Of a stretch of 64,000 nucleotides of DNA, positions 44,027 to 52,837 are shown piece by piece (positions within the stretch are counted from its first letter, which is position 1; each line of letters begins with the position of its first letter). The DNA lies in contig JAIXUC010000025.1 of NCBI GenBank assembly GCA_027483665.1, positions 62,001 through 126,000 on the forward strand, in the 5' to 3' direction. Below the pieces are notes generated by a model. The model did no database searches and was not told the origin of the DNA. It saw only the letters and a program-made list of their open reading frames with translations. The position numbers were made by a program, and so were the translations under genes. This DNA comes from Comamonadaceae bacterium. Lineage in GTDB: Bacteria > Pseudomonadota > Gammaproteobacteria > Burkholderiales > Burkholderiaceae_C.

Positions 44027-45376
44027 ATGTTTGAAGCAAGTATTGGTCGCGCCTTGCGCGGCCTCGTGGCAGCCAGCACGGTCGCGGCGATCGCCTGCGT
44101 GCCGTCGTTGGCTCTGGCTCAGGCCAAAGAGCAGTACTTCGGCATCCCAAGCTATCGCGTGGGTCCATTCGCCGCCGGCGGTTCTGGCTTTTTCGGCGGC
44201 ATCATCGACTACCTCCAGTACGTCAACATGAAGGAGGGGGGTGTCAACGGTGTGCAGATGACTTGGGCAGAGTGCGAGACCGAGTACAACGCGGCCCGCG
44301 GCGTCGAGTGCTATCAGCGCCTGCTGAAAAAGGGCGACCAGCAAATGCACATCTTCGAGCCGCTGGCTACCCCCATCGCCTACGGCGTGCTCAACCGCGT
44401 GGACGATGACAAGGTTATCTTGACGCAGTACGGCTATGGTCGCTCTGACGCAGCAGACGGCACGGTCTTCCCCTGGGTGTTCTCCACCATGACCAGCTAC
44501 TGGTCGCAAATGTCGGCCAAGATGAACTGGATCGCCACCAGGGAAGGTGGAGTAGCCAACATGAAGGGCAAGAAGGTTGCCCACATCTACCTGGACAGCG
44601 CTTTCGGACGCGAGCCCTTGCCCGTGCTGCGCCGCTTGGCCAAGGACTGGGGTTTTGAGCTGGTCGAGATACCCGTCGCCTCCCCCGGCATCGAGCAATC
44701 GGCACAGTGGCTGCGCGTGCGTCAAGAAAATCCGAACTGGATCACCCTGTGGGGCTTTGGCGCCGGCATGAACAGCACCTCGCTGACCAACGCTGCCCGC
44801 ATCAATTTCCCGCGTGAAAAAATCGTTGGCGTGTGGTGGGCTGGGTCTGAAGAGGACGTGATGCCAGCAGGCGAAGCTGCCAAGGGCTATTTCGCCGCTG
44901 CTAACGTTCCGTCCGGCAAGACCTTCCCGCTCGTACAGGACATCGAGAAGGTGGTTTACGGCGGGGGCAAAGGCAACTTGGCAGATCCCAAGCGCATCGG
45001 CCAGATCTACTGGAACCGTGGTGTCACCGCAGCTGTGTTCTGGGTGGAGGCCGTGAGAAACGGGCAGCGTTTGGCCAACAAGCGCGGTCAGCCTTTGAAC
45101 GGCGAAGAACTGCGCGCTGGCTTCGAGGCGCTCAACCTGACACCAGCTCGCTTGAAGGAGTTGGGCATCGAAGGCATGCTGCCGTCGTTCCGCCTGTCCT
45201 GCAGCGACCATGAAGGCGCTGGCGTGGTGAAGATCATCCAGTGGGACGGCACGAAGTGGAACACCGTGACGCCAGACTGGGTTTCCTCTGACCGCAAGAT
45301 GATCCGCGAAATGGTGGTCGAGTCGGCAGCGAAGTACGCTGCTGAGCAGAAGATCACCCCTCGCAAGTGTTCTTAA
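44027..45376 (+). CDS. Substrate-binding protein of the Liv-type ABC transporter
   Basis: A 449-residue periplasmic protein with a signal peptide (LVAASTVAAIACVPSLALAQ). The type I binding fold is seen in KVAHIYLDSAFGREPLPVLRRLAKDWGFEL. It is longer than LivJ/LivK, and the conserved YFGIPSYRVGPFAAGGSGFFGG start sets it in the group usually encoded with an AMP-ligase. Start ATG 44027 is backed by TGGAGA at 44013-44018. It is followed by two hairpins, so it may be more abundant than LivF. Confidence 0.9.
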   Translation: MFEASIGRALRGLVAASTVAAIACVPSLALAQAKEQYFGIPSYRVGPFAAGGSGFFGGIIDYLQYVNMKEGGVNGVQMTWAECETEYNAARGVECYQRLLKKGDQQMHIFEPLATPIAYGVLNRVDDDKVILTQYGYGRSDAADGTVFPWVFSTMTSYWSQMSAKMNWIATREGGVANMKGKKVAHIYLDSAFGREPLPVLRRLAKDWGFELVEIPVASPGIEQSAQWLRVRQENPNWITLWGFGAGMNSTSLTNAARINFPREKIVGVWWAGSEEDVMPAGEAAKGYFAAANVPSGKTFPLVQDIEKVVYGGGKGNLADPKRIGQIYWNRGVTAAVFWVEAVRNGQRLANKRGQPLNGEELRAGFEALNLTPARLKELGIEGMLPSFRLSCSDHEGAGVVKIIQWDGTKWNTVTPDWVSSDRKMIREMVVESAAKYAAEQKITPRKCS

Positions 45377-45400
45377 GCACTTGAACTGGGCACACCTCCC

Positions 45401-45426
45401 TGATGCAGGCCTTCGGGTCTGCCTCA
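45401..45426 (+). other. UUCG hairpin in the gap before livF
   Basis: GCAGGCC (45405-45411), loop TTCG and GGTCTGC (45416-45422) pair with one G-U, and flanking TGA/TCA extend the stem across one mismatch. UUCG tetraloops are very stable; this one lies 24 bases after the binding-protein stop and could protect the upstream mRNA. Confidence 0.55.
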
Positions 45427-45450
45427 TGGAGGTTCCCCGCTAGAAACACC

Positions 45451-45475
45451 AGGGCGGGCTCTTGCCCGCCCTTCT
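45451..45475 (+). terminator. Terminator-like hairpin before livF
   Basis: AGGGCGGGC (45451-45459) and GCCCGCCCT (45464-45472) form a perfect 9-bp GC stem with loop TCTT, followed by TCTCGCTT. The T run is weak, so partial termination or readthrough is likely because livF lies only 37 bp downstream. Confidence 0.6.
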
Positions 45476-45512
45476 CGCTTCCAAGTTCACCCTAACCGAC
45501 ATAGGCTGCCCC

Positions 45513-46367
45513 ATGAGTGCCGTCATCGAATCTCCAGCCGCAACCCAAGCGCCCGCAGCGACCCCTGCGCCACCCATTCTTGCCGTCAAGAACATCGAGG
45601 TCATATACGACCACGTCATTCTGGTGCTGCGCGGTGTGTCGCTCGAAGTACCGCAGGGCAAGATCGTGGCTTTGCTCGGCGGCAACGGCGCGGGCAAGAG
45701 CACCACGCTGAAGTCCATCTCCACATTGCTGGCTTCAGAACGCGGTGAAGTCACCAAGGGCTCGATCGAGTACCGAGGCCAACGCACGGACCAACTCACG
45801 CCTGGCGACATGGTCGGCAGGGGCATGGTGCAGGTGATGGAAGGCAGACATTGCTTTGCCCACCTGACCGTTGAAGAGAACCTGCTCACAGGCGCCTACA
45901 CGCGCAAGATCAGCAGTGCCGAGACGCGCGATGCACTGGAGCGCGTCTATGCCTATTTCCCGCGCCTCAAGGTGCGCCGAGCGAGTCTGGCCGGCTATAC
46001 ATCGGGCGGCGAGCAGCAAATGACAGCCATCGGCCGCGCCATGATGGCCAAGCCCAGCATGCTGCTGCTTGACGAGCCTTCGATGGGTTTGGCGCCACAG
46101 ATCGTGGCCGAAATTTTCGAGATCGTGCGAGACCTCAACACCAAGGAAGGTGTCAGCATCTTGCTGGCTGAGCAGAACACCAACGTGGCGCTCAAGAACG
46201 CAGACTACGGCTACATCCTGGAGAGTGGCCGCATCATGATGGAAGGGGCAGCGCGGGACCTGGCCGATAACGCCGATGTGAAAGAGTTCTATCTGGGCCT
46301 CTCTACAGAGGGGCGCAAGAGCTTCCGCGATATCAAGTCATATCGGCGCCGCAAGCGTTGGTTGTGA
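45513..46367 (+). CDS. ABC transporter ATPase, LivF type
   Basis: A 284-residue ATPase: Walker A GGNGAGKST, signature TSGGEQQMTAIGRAM, Walker B MLLLDEPSMGLAP, switch in LLAEQNTNVAL. It is the second ATPase of the transporter, completing ligase-LivG-LivH-LivM-binding protein-LivF. It has an Ala/Pro-rich N-terminal extension of about 20 residues and a basic C-terminal tail (KSYRRRKRW). Start ATG 45513. It may be read at a lower level than the genes upstream because of the hairpins. Confidence 0.93.
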   Translation: MSAVIESPAATQAPAATPAPPILAVKNIEVIYDHVILVLRGVSLEVPQGKIVALLGGNGAGKSTTLKSISTLLASERGEVTKGSIEYRGQRTDQLTPGDMVGRGMVQVMEGRHCFAHLTVEENLLTGAYTRKISSAETRDALERVYAYFPRLKVRRASLAGYTSGGEQQMTAIGRAMMAKPSMLLLDEPSMGLAPQIVAEIFEIVRDLNTKEGVSILLAEQNTNVALKNADYGYILESGRIMMEGAARDLADNADVKEFYLGLSTEGRKSFRDIKSYRRRKRWL

Positions 46368-46473
46368 TGCATTGCGCCAGGAGGCCGGGCTTCATCGCCG
46401 TTCCTGCCCGCCCCTGCGCTCCTGATGGGGGCCCGTTCGCCATCGCATAGGTGTACTGACGGTTCGCGAGGCC

Positions 46474-48282
46474 ATGGCATGGGCCCCAGCCCTCTTCGAC
46501 TTCGGCGATGCCATGACCTCCCCTTTCCTGCAAGACCTCGCCGACCTCTACCCGGACTTGGACGCGGCCGTTCTGGCGCAATCAGCTGAGGGTTTTGAGG
46601 CCATGGCTGTTCCAGGCGGGCAGGTGCTGGTGCATGAGGGCGAGCCCTCCGATGCGCTGTTCCTGCTGGTGAGTGGTCGGCTTGCCGCAACGCGCAGCGA
46701 TGACCATGGCGATCTGCAGCGCTTAGGGGAAATTGGCAGGGGCGAGCTGATCGGCGAGATGAGCCTGTTCACGGGCGCACGACGCACTGCGACTGTTTGC
46801 GCACTGCGCGATTCACGGTTGCTGCGCATCTCCCACGATGCATTCTTCGCCTTCATGCAACGCCACCCCAGCGTGACGAAGGCCTTCGTGAAGGTGCTGG
46901 TCGCGCGCAGCACGGGCCAGTCGGGTGCGAAGCGCGAGCGGCTCAGCACGCTGGCGTTGCTGAATGCGAGCGATGGCGATGCAGCGTCTCAACTCGCACC
47001 CGCACTCGCCGCTGTGCTGGCCACTCACACCGATACGCGCTGCCTGGACTGGTCTGCGGTCTGCGCCACATTTCCGGGTGATGCACAGCAGGCCACTGAC
47101 GAAGCGCTGGCGCGTTGGCTCAATGACCTTGAGCAGGTTCACGCCCTGGTGATCACCGTCTGTGACTCGCCCGATTCGCGTTGGACGCGCCTCGCCTTGC
47201 GTCAGGCGGACCGCGTGCTCTTGGTGGCACATTCCAACGCCACTCCCCCAATTCCCGAGGCCCTGCAAGACAGCGGCGCTCATGGAAACCCATCCCTCAG
47301 CCTGCAGAGTAGCCACTATTTGCGCGCCAGGGAGCTCGTGCTGCTGCACCCCCCGAACACGCGCAATCCGCAGGGCACGGCGCGCTGGCTGGATTCAGCC
47401 AGCGTCACTCGCCACCACCACCTGCGTCAGGGCGACGAGCCGGACCTTGCGCGCTTGGCCCGTCACCTGATGGGTCGCAGCCTAGGGCTCGCGCTGGGCG
47501 GCGGCGGCGCACGCGCCTTCGCACAGGTGGGCGTGCTGCGTGCGCTCAGCGAGGCCAATTTGCCCGTGGACACCGTGGCTGGCACGAGCATGGGCGGCGT
47601 GATCGGTGCATTGATTGCGCGTGGCCTCGACCACCGTCAGGTGCTGGAGGCGGTTCGCGAGCTGGTGGCCATGCGTCCTTTTTCAGGCCTCACCTTGCCG
47701 GTGACTTCGCTGCTCAGTGGTGCGCGCCTGAGCGGCGCTCTGCAGCAGCTGTTTGGCGACACCCGCATGGAAGACCTTTGGCTGCGCTATGCCTGCGTGG
47801 CTTGCAACCTGAACCGTGGCCATGTCGAGGCACCACAGCGTGGGCCTTTGGCCTTGTGGCTTCGGGCCAGCAACGCAGTGCCAGGCATCGTGCCGCCGGT
47901 GGCGATCAACGGCGAGTTGTATGTGGATGGCGGCCTGCTGGACAACGTCCCTGTTGATGTGGCGACCCAGCTGAATGTCGGCCTGGTGATTGCAGTCAAC
48001 GTGAGCGGCGCTGCCAACTTTGCCGTCAATCTGGAAAACGGTGCCGAGCCCTCGGGTTGGCGCGCCTGGCGCGAGCCGTCCATGCCGGGTTTGGGTCGAA
48101 TCTTGATGCGTGCCATGCTCACCGGCAGCGCACGACACACGGCCTCCACCCTCCATCAAGCGGGGCTCACGCTGACACCGCCCCTGGACGGGTTCGACCC
48201 CAACGACTGGCACGCACTGGATGCTTTGGTTCGGGCCGGATACGATCATGCGCAGGAGGCTCTTGCCACATGGCACCGATGA
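46474..48282 (+). CDS. Patatin-like phospholipase with cyclic-nucleotide-binding domain
   Basis: 602 residues. An N-terminal cNMP-binding domain lies at about 25-140 (GELIGEMSLFTGARRTATV). A middle region follows, then a patatin domain from about 335: oxyanion GGGGARAFAQVG, serine elbow GTSMGG (about 369) and DGGLLDNVP (about 484). It resembles the neuropathy-target-esterase/RssA group that deacylates lysophospholipids. No membrane helix is obvious. ATG 46474 has no good ribosome site; ATG 46513 is an alternative. It overlaps the desaturase gene by 13 bp, suggesting joint action in membrane lipid turnover. Confidence 0.87.
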   Translation: MAWAPALFDFGDAMTSPFLQDLADLYPDLDAAVLAQSAEGFEAMAVPGGQVLVHEGEPSDALFLLVSGRLAATRSDDHGDLQRLGEIGRGELIGEMSLFTGARRTATVCALRDSRLLRISHDAFFAFMQRHPSVTKAFVKVLVARSTGQSGAKRERLSTLALLNASDGDAASQLAPALAAVLATHTDTRCLDWSAVCATFPGDAQQATDEALARWLNDLEQVHALVITVCDSPDSRWTRLALRQADRVLLVAHSNATPPIPEALQDSGAHGNPSLSLQSSHYLRARELVLLHPPNTRNPQGTARWLDSASVTRHHHLRQGDEPDLARLARHLMGRSLGLALGGGGARAFAQVGVLRALSEANLPVDTVAGTSMGGVIGALIARGLDHRQVLEAVRELVAMRPFSGLTLPVTSLLSGARLSGALQQLFGDTRMEDLWLRYACVACNLNRGHVEAPQRGPLALWLRASNAVPGIVPPVAINGELYVDGGLLDNVPVDVATQLNVGLVIAVNVSGAANFAVNLENGAEPSGWRAWREPSMPGLGRILMRAMLTGSARHTASTLHQAGLTLTPPLDGFDPNDWHALDALVRAGYDHAQEALATWHR

Positions 48283-49931
48283 CGCGCACCCGGCCGCAGC
48301 GTGCTGCCTTTGAGCAGGCACTGAGTGGTCTGCACCACATCACCATGCTGGGTTGTGCGGCACTGCTGCTGACCTTTGCTGCACCCACACTCCAATGGCT
48401 GGCCCTGGCTTGGGCTGTCTTGGGCTGGATCACCCAGTCGGCCGTGGCGTATCTGGTGCACCGATTCCTCATGCATGGCCCGAGCGTGGCGGCACGGGCC
48501 CACGCCCTGCACCATCGCCACCCAGGCCGCGAACAGCTCGACTGGTTGTCCTGGTTTGGACCGATCGCCATCATCTTTTCGGCCTGGCCGGTGGCGTGGC
48601 TGCTTGGCGCAGGTTGGCCAGCCGCCAACGCCATGGTCGCTGGCGGCTGCTTGAGCTATTCCTACTTTCGAATCATCCACCGGCTGATCCACTCGCCCCG
48701 CCCACCGCGCTGGATGGCTGGCACCCTGGCCTTTCACCAAGCCCACCATGCCAGGCCCGATGTGAACTTCGGCGTCACCACGCCGCTTTGGGATTGGTTG
48801 ATGGAAACCAGGGGCGCTGACCGCCCTCTCAAGGACCTGTCGCCCCGAACCGCCCAAGCCGCCCAAGCCTCCCAAACGGCTGTTGCCAAGCCTGATGCGC
48901 AGCAACCCTGGGCCATTGCGTCAAGGCTGGTGCGCGATGAGCGCGACAGCGTCTTTGTCCAGTTGGCTCTGACGGCTGGGCCTTTGTTGGCCGGGATGGC
49001 GCTGCTTTTATATGCGGTGCCGGTTTGGCTTTGCGCGGCCTTGGCGCTGCCCTATTGGGCCCTGCTCTACCTGCGGTTTGGTGGACCCTTGCTGCTGCTG
49101 GTTCACGCTGTGGCGCACCGGCGCAGCTTCACGCGCGAAGGCCGTTGGGTGGAGCGTTGGATCTTGTGGGGCATTCCACTGCTCTACGGTATCTCGCCAC
49201 CCGCTTACCCGGCCCACCACCTGGCCATGCACCACGCCGAAGGCAACGGCTCCGAAGACGTCTCCACCACGCTCCAGTACAAGCGCGATGACCCCTGGGC
49301 TTTCTTGCGCTACTACCTGGGTTTTTTGGTTTTTGGCTTGCTGCAATTGGGGCGCTACCTCGCAGCGCGCCGCCGCTGGCGCTTGTTACGGCGCGTGGTG
49401 GCAGCCGAATTGGCGTTCTGGGCGCTGGCAGGCGTGTTGCTGGTGTTGGCACCCGTGCCAAGCTTGGTGGTGGTCGTGGTGCCCTACGTCCTGACCCGGT
49501 TTTTCCTCATGGCCGGCAACTGGGCGCAGCATGCATTTGTCAACCTGAAAGCGTCCCATGACCATTTGGGCAATGCCACGGTGCTGCTGAACGCCCGCCA
49601 CAACGAGCGCTGCTTCAACGATGGCTACCACGCGGTGCACCACCGTCACCCAGCGATGCATTGGACTGAGATGCCGCAGGCCTACGAGCGGGACCGGTTG
49701 ACCTACGCTGGGCACGGGACTTTGGTATTGGACGGTTTGTCCAATAACCAAGTGGTGTGGTGGAAGCTGATGCGTGGCGATTTCGACGGATTGGCCAAGC
49801 ACACGCTGCTGCAAGATGGCGTTCCCCCCGTTCTCGCCGAGCGCGCAACTTGGTTGCGCCAGCGCGCCCGACTGCAAGTGCTCCCAGGCACAGACCTTTG
49901 GGGCCGTCGGCCGCAAACAGCCCCACGCTGA
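48270..49931 (+). CDS. Fusion of fatty acid hydroxylase and fatty acid desaturase domains
   Basis: 553 residues with two di-iron membrane domains. The N-terminal half is sterol-desaturase/hydroxylase type: HRFLMH (64-69), HALHH (78-82), and HQAHH (156-160). A linker of about 60 residues without a clear fold (182-225) follows. The C-terminal half is acyl-lipid desaturase type: HAVAH (279-283), HHLAMHH (316-322), HAVHH (454-458). Several hydrophobic helices separate the boxes. ATG 48270 has AGGAGG at 48254-48259. The substrate is unknown; it could act in succession on one fatty acyl chain or on carotenoid- or sterol-like lipids. Confidence 0.83.
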   Translation: MAPMTRTRPQRAAFEQALSGLHHITMLGCAALLLTFAAPTLQWLALAWAVLGWITQSAVAYLVHRFLMHGPSVAARAHALHHRHPGREQLDWLSWFGPIAIIFSAWPVAWLLGAGWPAANAMVAGGCLSYSYFRIIHRLIHSPRPPRWMAGTLAFHQAHHARPDVNFGVTTPLWDWLMETRGADRPLKDLSPRTAQAAQASQTAVAKPDAQQPWAIASRLVRDERDSVFVQLALTAGPLLAGMALLLYAVPVWLCAALALPYWALLYLRFGGPLLLLVHAVAHRRSFTREGRWVERWILWGIPLLYGISPPAYPAHHLAMHHAEGNGSEDVSTTLQYKRDDPWAFLRYYLGFLVFGLLQLGRYLAARRRWRLLRRVVAAELAFWALAGVLLVLAPVPSLVVVVVPYVLTRFFLMAGNWAQHAFVNLKASHDHLGNATVLLNARHNERCFNDGYHAVHHRHPAMHWTEMPQAYERDRLTYAGHGTLVLDGLSNNQVVWWKLMRGDFDGLAKHTLLQDGVPPVLAERATWLRQRARLQVLPGTDLWGRRPQTAPR

Positions 49932-50020
49932 ACGGCTACGGGTTTTCCCCGGCCCGACATGCAGGTGAACCCTCATTCGGGGCGCGGCTGTCCTTCCTAT
50001 GATCGACGGCTGCTGAAATC

Positions 50021-50032
50021 GAACGCTCGTTC
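50021..50032. promoter_or_regulatory. Candidate operator upstream of fadD
   Basis: GAACG (50021-50025) and CGTTC (50028-50032) are perfect arms with spacer CT, flanked by AAA on the left and TTT on the right. The site ends 24 bases before the fadD ATG. The form fits a TetR-family operator, as often found before fatty acid degradation genes; which regulator binds is unknown. Confidence 0.4.
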
Positions 50033-50056
50033 TTTTTCCCCACCGTGGAAAGATTC

Positions 50057-51808
50057 ATGACCGCAACAACCGAACGTCCCTGGCACCAGTCTTATCGGCA
50101 AGTGGGCATTGCACCCGAGCTGGTGCCACTGCCTCACCGAAACCTCGCTGAGTTGGTCCACGAGTCCTGCAAGAAATGGCAGACCGAAGCCCGAGTCAAG
50201 GCCGCTTTCAGTTGCGTGGTGCCCAATGGCATGAACGGCCGCCTGAGTTTTTCTCAGGTGGACGAGCTGTCCGATGCCTTTGCTGGCTACTTGCGTGGCG
50301 TGGTGGGCTTGAAGGCGGGCGAGCGCGTGGCCGTTCAATTGCCCAACAGCCTGGGCTACCCGGTGGCAGCACTTGGGGTGTTCAAGGCGGGCTGCGTGCT
50401 GGTCAACACCAACCCGCTCTACACCGAAACCGAAATGGTTCACCAGTTCAACAACTCGGGCGCGCAGGTGCTCGTGATCGTGGACATGTTTGCAGACCGC
50501 TTGCCCGCGGTGCTGCAAAAGACGGGCATCCGCCAAGTGGTGCTGGCTTCGGTGTCGGAATTTTTCCCGGCGGTGCCCAACACCATCGTGCGGGCCGTGC
50601 AGCGTTTCTGGAACCGCGTGCTGCCGCCAGTCACGGTGCCGCATGTGCGTCTGAAAGAAGCTTTGGCGAAAGGGCGCGCCACATTGGCCCAAACGCCCGC
50701 CAAGACTTATTGGGAAGGCCTGGGTCGTAACGACTTGGCCTTGTTGCAGTACACCGGTGGCACCACTGGCGTCAGCAAGGGCGCGATGCTCACGCATGGC
50801 AACTTGCTGGACAACATTCAGCAAACCCGCGCCATGGGTCAAAGCTTCATGGCACCCGGCGTGGAGTGTGTGTTGACGGCCTTGCCGATGTATCACATCT
50901 TTGCCTTCACTGCGAACCTGCTGGGGTTCTTGGCCATCGGTGGGCACAACGTCCTCATACCCAGCCCGAGGCCTGTGCAGAACCTGCAGCGCGCCATGGA
51001 AAACTACCCCATCACGTGGATGACCGGCGTCAACACCTTGTTCAATGGCTTGTTGAACGAAGAATGGTTTGTGGCTTACCCGCCCAAGAAGCTCAAGGCG
51101 TCCATTTCTGGAGGAACCGCACTGCACACCACCGTGGCGCAGCGCTGGCGCGAAGTGACGGCAACGCCCATCGCAGAAGGCTACGGCTTAACCGAAACCT
51201 CACCCGTGGTCAGCTTCAACCCACTCACCGGCACGCCGCGCGACGGCAGCATCGGCATTCCGGCGCCAGCGACTGATGTGCGCTTGCTCGACGACCAAGG
51301 GCAAGACGTTGAGCTGGGCAAGCCAGGCGAGATCTGGGTCAGCGGCCCACAGGTGATGCAGGGCTACTGGAACGCGCAAGAGGAAACGGCCAGGGTCATC
51401 CAGCAAGGCTGGTTGGCCACTGGCGATGTGGCCGTGATGGACGAGGCCGGTTTTCTGCGCATCGTCGACCGCAAGAAAGACATGGTCTTGGTGTCTGGCT
51501 TCAACGTCTACCCCAACGAAGTGGAAAACGTCATCGCCGGCATGGGCCAAGTGCTCGAGGTGGCCGTCATCGGCGTGCCTGACGACAAAACCGGAGAGGC
51601 CGTTCGCGCCTACGTGGTGCAGAACCCCGACCACGAGAAAGTGGTGACAGCGGCCGATGTGCTGGAGCACTGCCGCCAGCATTTGGCGGCCTACAAAGTG
51701 CCTAAGCGCGTGGTGGTGCGCGACGATCTGCCCAAGAGCCCCATCGGCAAAGTGCTGCGCAAAGACTTGCGCCGGCTGGCCGCGGAAGAACCAAGCCATG
51801 CGTCATGA
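50057..51808 (+). CDS. fadD: Long-chain fatty acid-CoA ligase
   Basis: A 583-residue ANL ligase: P-loop LLQYTGGTTGVSKGAMLTH, YGLTETSPVV, WLATGDVAVMD, FADD-type signature VDRKKDMVLVSGFNVYPNEVE and C-terminal PKSPIGKVLRKDLR. It activates long-chain fatty acids to acyl-CoA for beta-oxidation or lipid synthesis. ATG 50057 has GGAAAG upstream; a GTG at 50045 is in frame. It lies 125 bp after the desaturase fusion, so it may have its own promoter. Confidence 0.92.
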   Translation: MTATTERPWHQSYRQVGIAPELVPLPHRNLAELVHESCKKWQTEARVKAAFSCVVPNGMNGRLSFSQVDELSDAFAGYLRGVVGLKAGERVAVQLPNSLGYPVAALGVFKAGCVLVNTNPLYTETEMVHQFNNSGAQVLVIVDMFADRLPAVLQKTGIRQVVLASVSEFFPAVPNTIVRAVQRFWNRVLPPVTVPHVRLKEALAKGRATLAQTPAKTYWEGLGRNDLALLQYTGGTTGVSKGAMLTHGNLLDNIQQTRAMGQSFMAPGVECVLTALPMYHIFAFTANLLGFLAIGGHNVLIPSPRPVQNLQRAMENYPITWMTGVNTLFNGLLNEEWFVAYPPKKLKASISGGTALHTTVAQRWREVTATPIAEGYGLTETSPVVSFNPLTGTPRDGSIGIPAPATDVRLLDDQGQDVELGKPGEIWVSGPQVMQGYWNAQEETARVIQQGWLATGDVAVMDEAGFLRIVDRKKDMVLVSGFNVYPNEVENVIAGMGQVLEVAVIGVPDDKTGEAVRAYVVQNPDHEKVVTAADVLEHCRQHLAAYKVPKRVVVRDDLPKSPIGKVLRKDLRRLAAEEPSHAS

Positions 51809-51885
51809 GGCGTTGAAACTGCCTTGACTACTGCCACCGCCACTCACCACATCAGACATCGGCCCGAACAGAAAGAGAACCGCAC

Positions 51886-52797
51886 ATGCTGACCGATCTA
51901 GAAACCAAGTTACTGGGCGTGATGATGATGGTCATCATGCTGGGCATGGGTGCCAGTCTCACCTTTCGTGATTTCCTCATTGCTTTTCGCAAGCCCAAGG
52001 GCGTTTTGGTGGGCCTGTTGTGCCAATTCGGCATCATGCCCTTGTTGGGTTACGTGCTGGCCTCCGCGCTGGGTTTACCGCCAGCGCTGGCCATAGGGCT
52101 GATCCTCATGAGCTGCATGCCAGGCGGTACCACCTCCAACATCTTCACTTACTTCGCCAAGGGGGACTTGGCGCTGTCCATCATCATGACCAGCGTCTCC
52201 ACCGTTTGCGCTGTGGTCATGACGCCTTTGTTGCTGGGGCTGTTCAGCAGCATGGCCGGTGCCCAAGGTGACTTCTCCGTGCCCGCCGCCAACGTGGCGC
52301 AGGTGCTGGTGGTGATGATCGTGCCAACCTTCATTGGCATGGTGCTTCGCAAAGCCAACCCCAACGTGGGTGCCACGGTGGAGCTGATTGGTTCATTGCT
52401 GGGGGTGGCCGTGATCATTTTCCTGATGGCATCCTGGGTCCCACGCAACTATCTCCTGCTTCTATCCACCCATTGGTCGGTTTTCTTCGCGGTGATTGGG
52501 TTGGGCGTGATCGGGATGTTCCTGGGCTTCTGGCTGAGCCGTGCCCTGCGGCAAGACCCTAACCGGTCGCGCACCATCAGCTTGGAGATTGGCATTCAAA
52601 ACGGGCCGTTGGCCGTGCTGATCGTGACGCTCACCTTCAGCGGCACTTTGCAGCAACAGGTGCTGCTGATCCCGGTGCTCTACTCGCTCTTCATTGTCAT
52701 GACCGCCAGCTTGGTGACGGTGTTCTTTCGCCGCAAAAGCGAGCTGGAAGCGTTCGCTCGCGACCGCGCCAAAGAGGGTTCTGTGTTGGCTGCTTGA
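51886..52797 (+). CDS. Bile acid:sodium symporter family transporter
   Basis: A 303-residue membrane protein with about 9 helices of the BASS family: FGIMPLLGYVLA, LMSCMPGGTTSNIFTYFAKGDLALSI and EIGIQNGPLAVLI. It probably imports an organic acid with sodium; bile acids themselves need not be the substrate. It lies 77 bp after fadD in the same direction. Confidence 0.88.
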   Translation: MLTDLETKLLGVMMMVIMLGMGASLTFRDFLIAFRKPKGVLVGLLCQFGIMPLLGYVLASALGLPPALAIGLILMSCMPGGTTSNIFTYFAKGDLALSIIMTSVSTVCAVVMTPLLLGLFSSMAGAQGDFSVPAANVAQVLVVMIVPTFIGMVLRKANPNVGATVELIGSLLGVAVIIFLMASWVPRNYLLLLSTHWSVFFAVIGLGVIGMFLGFWLSRALRQDPNRSRTISLEIGIQNGPLAVLIVTLTFSGTLQQQVLLIPVLYSLFIVMTASLVTVFFRRKSELEAFARDRAKEGSVLAA

Positions 52798-52837
52798 GGC
52801 TGGCATGATCCAGTGCCTTCAAGCCGGGAGTTGAAAC

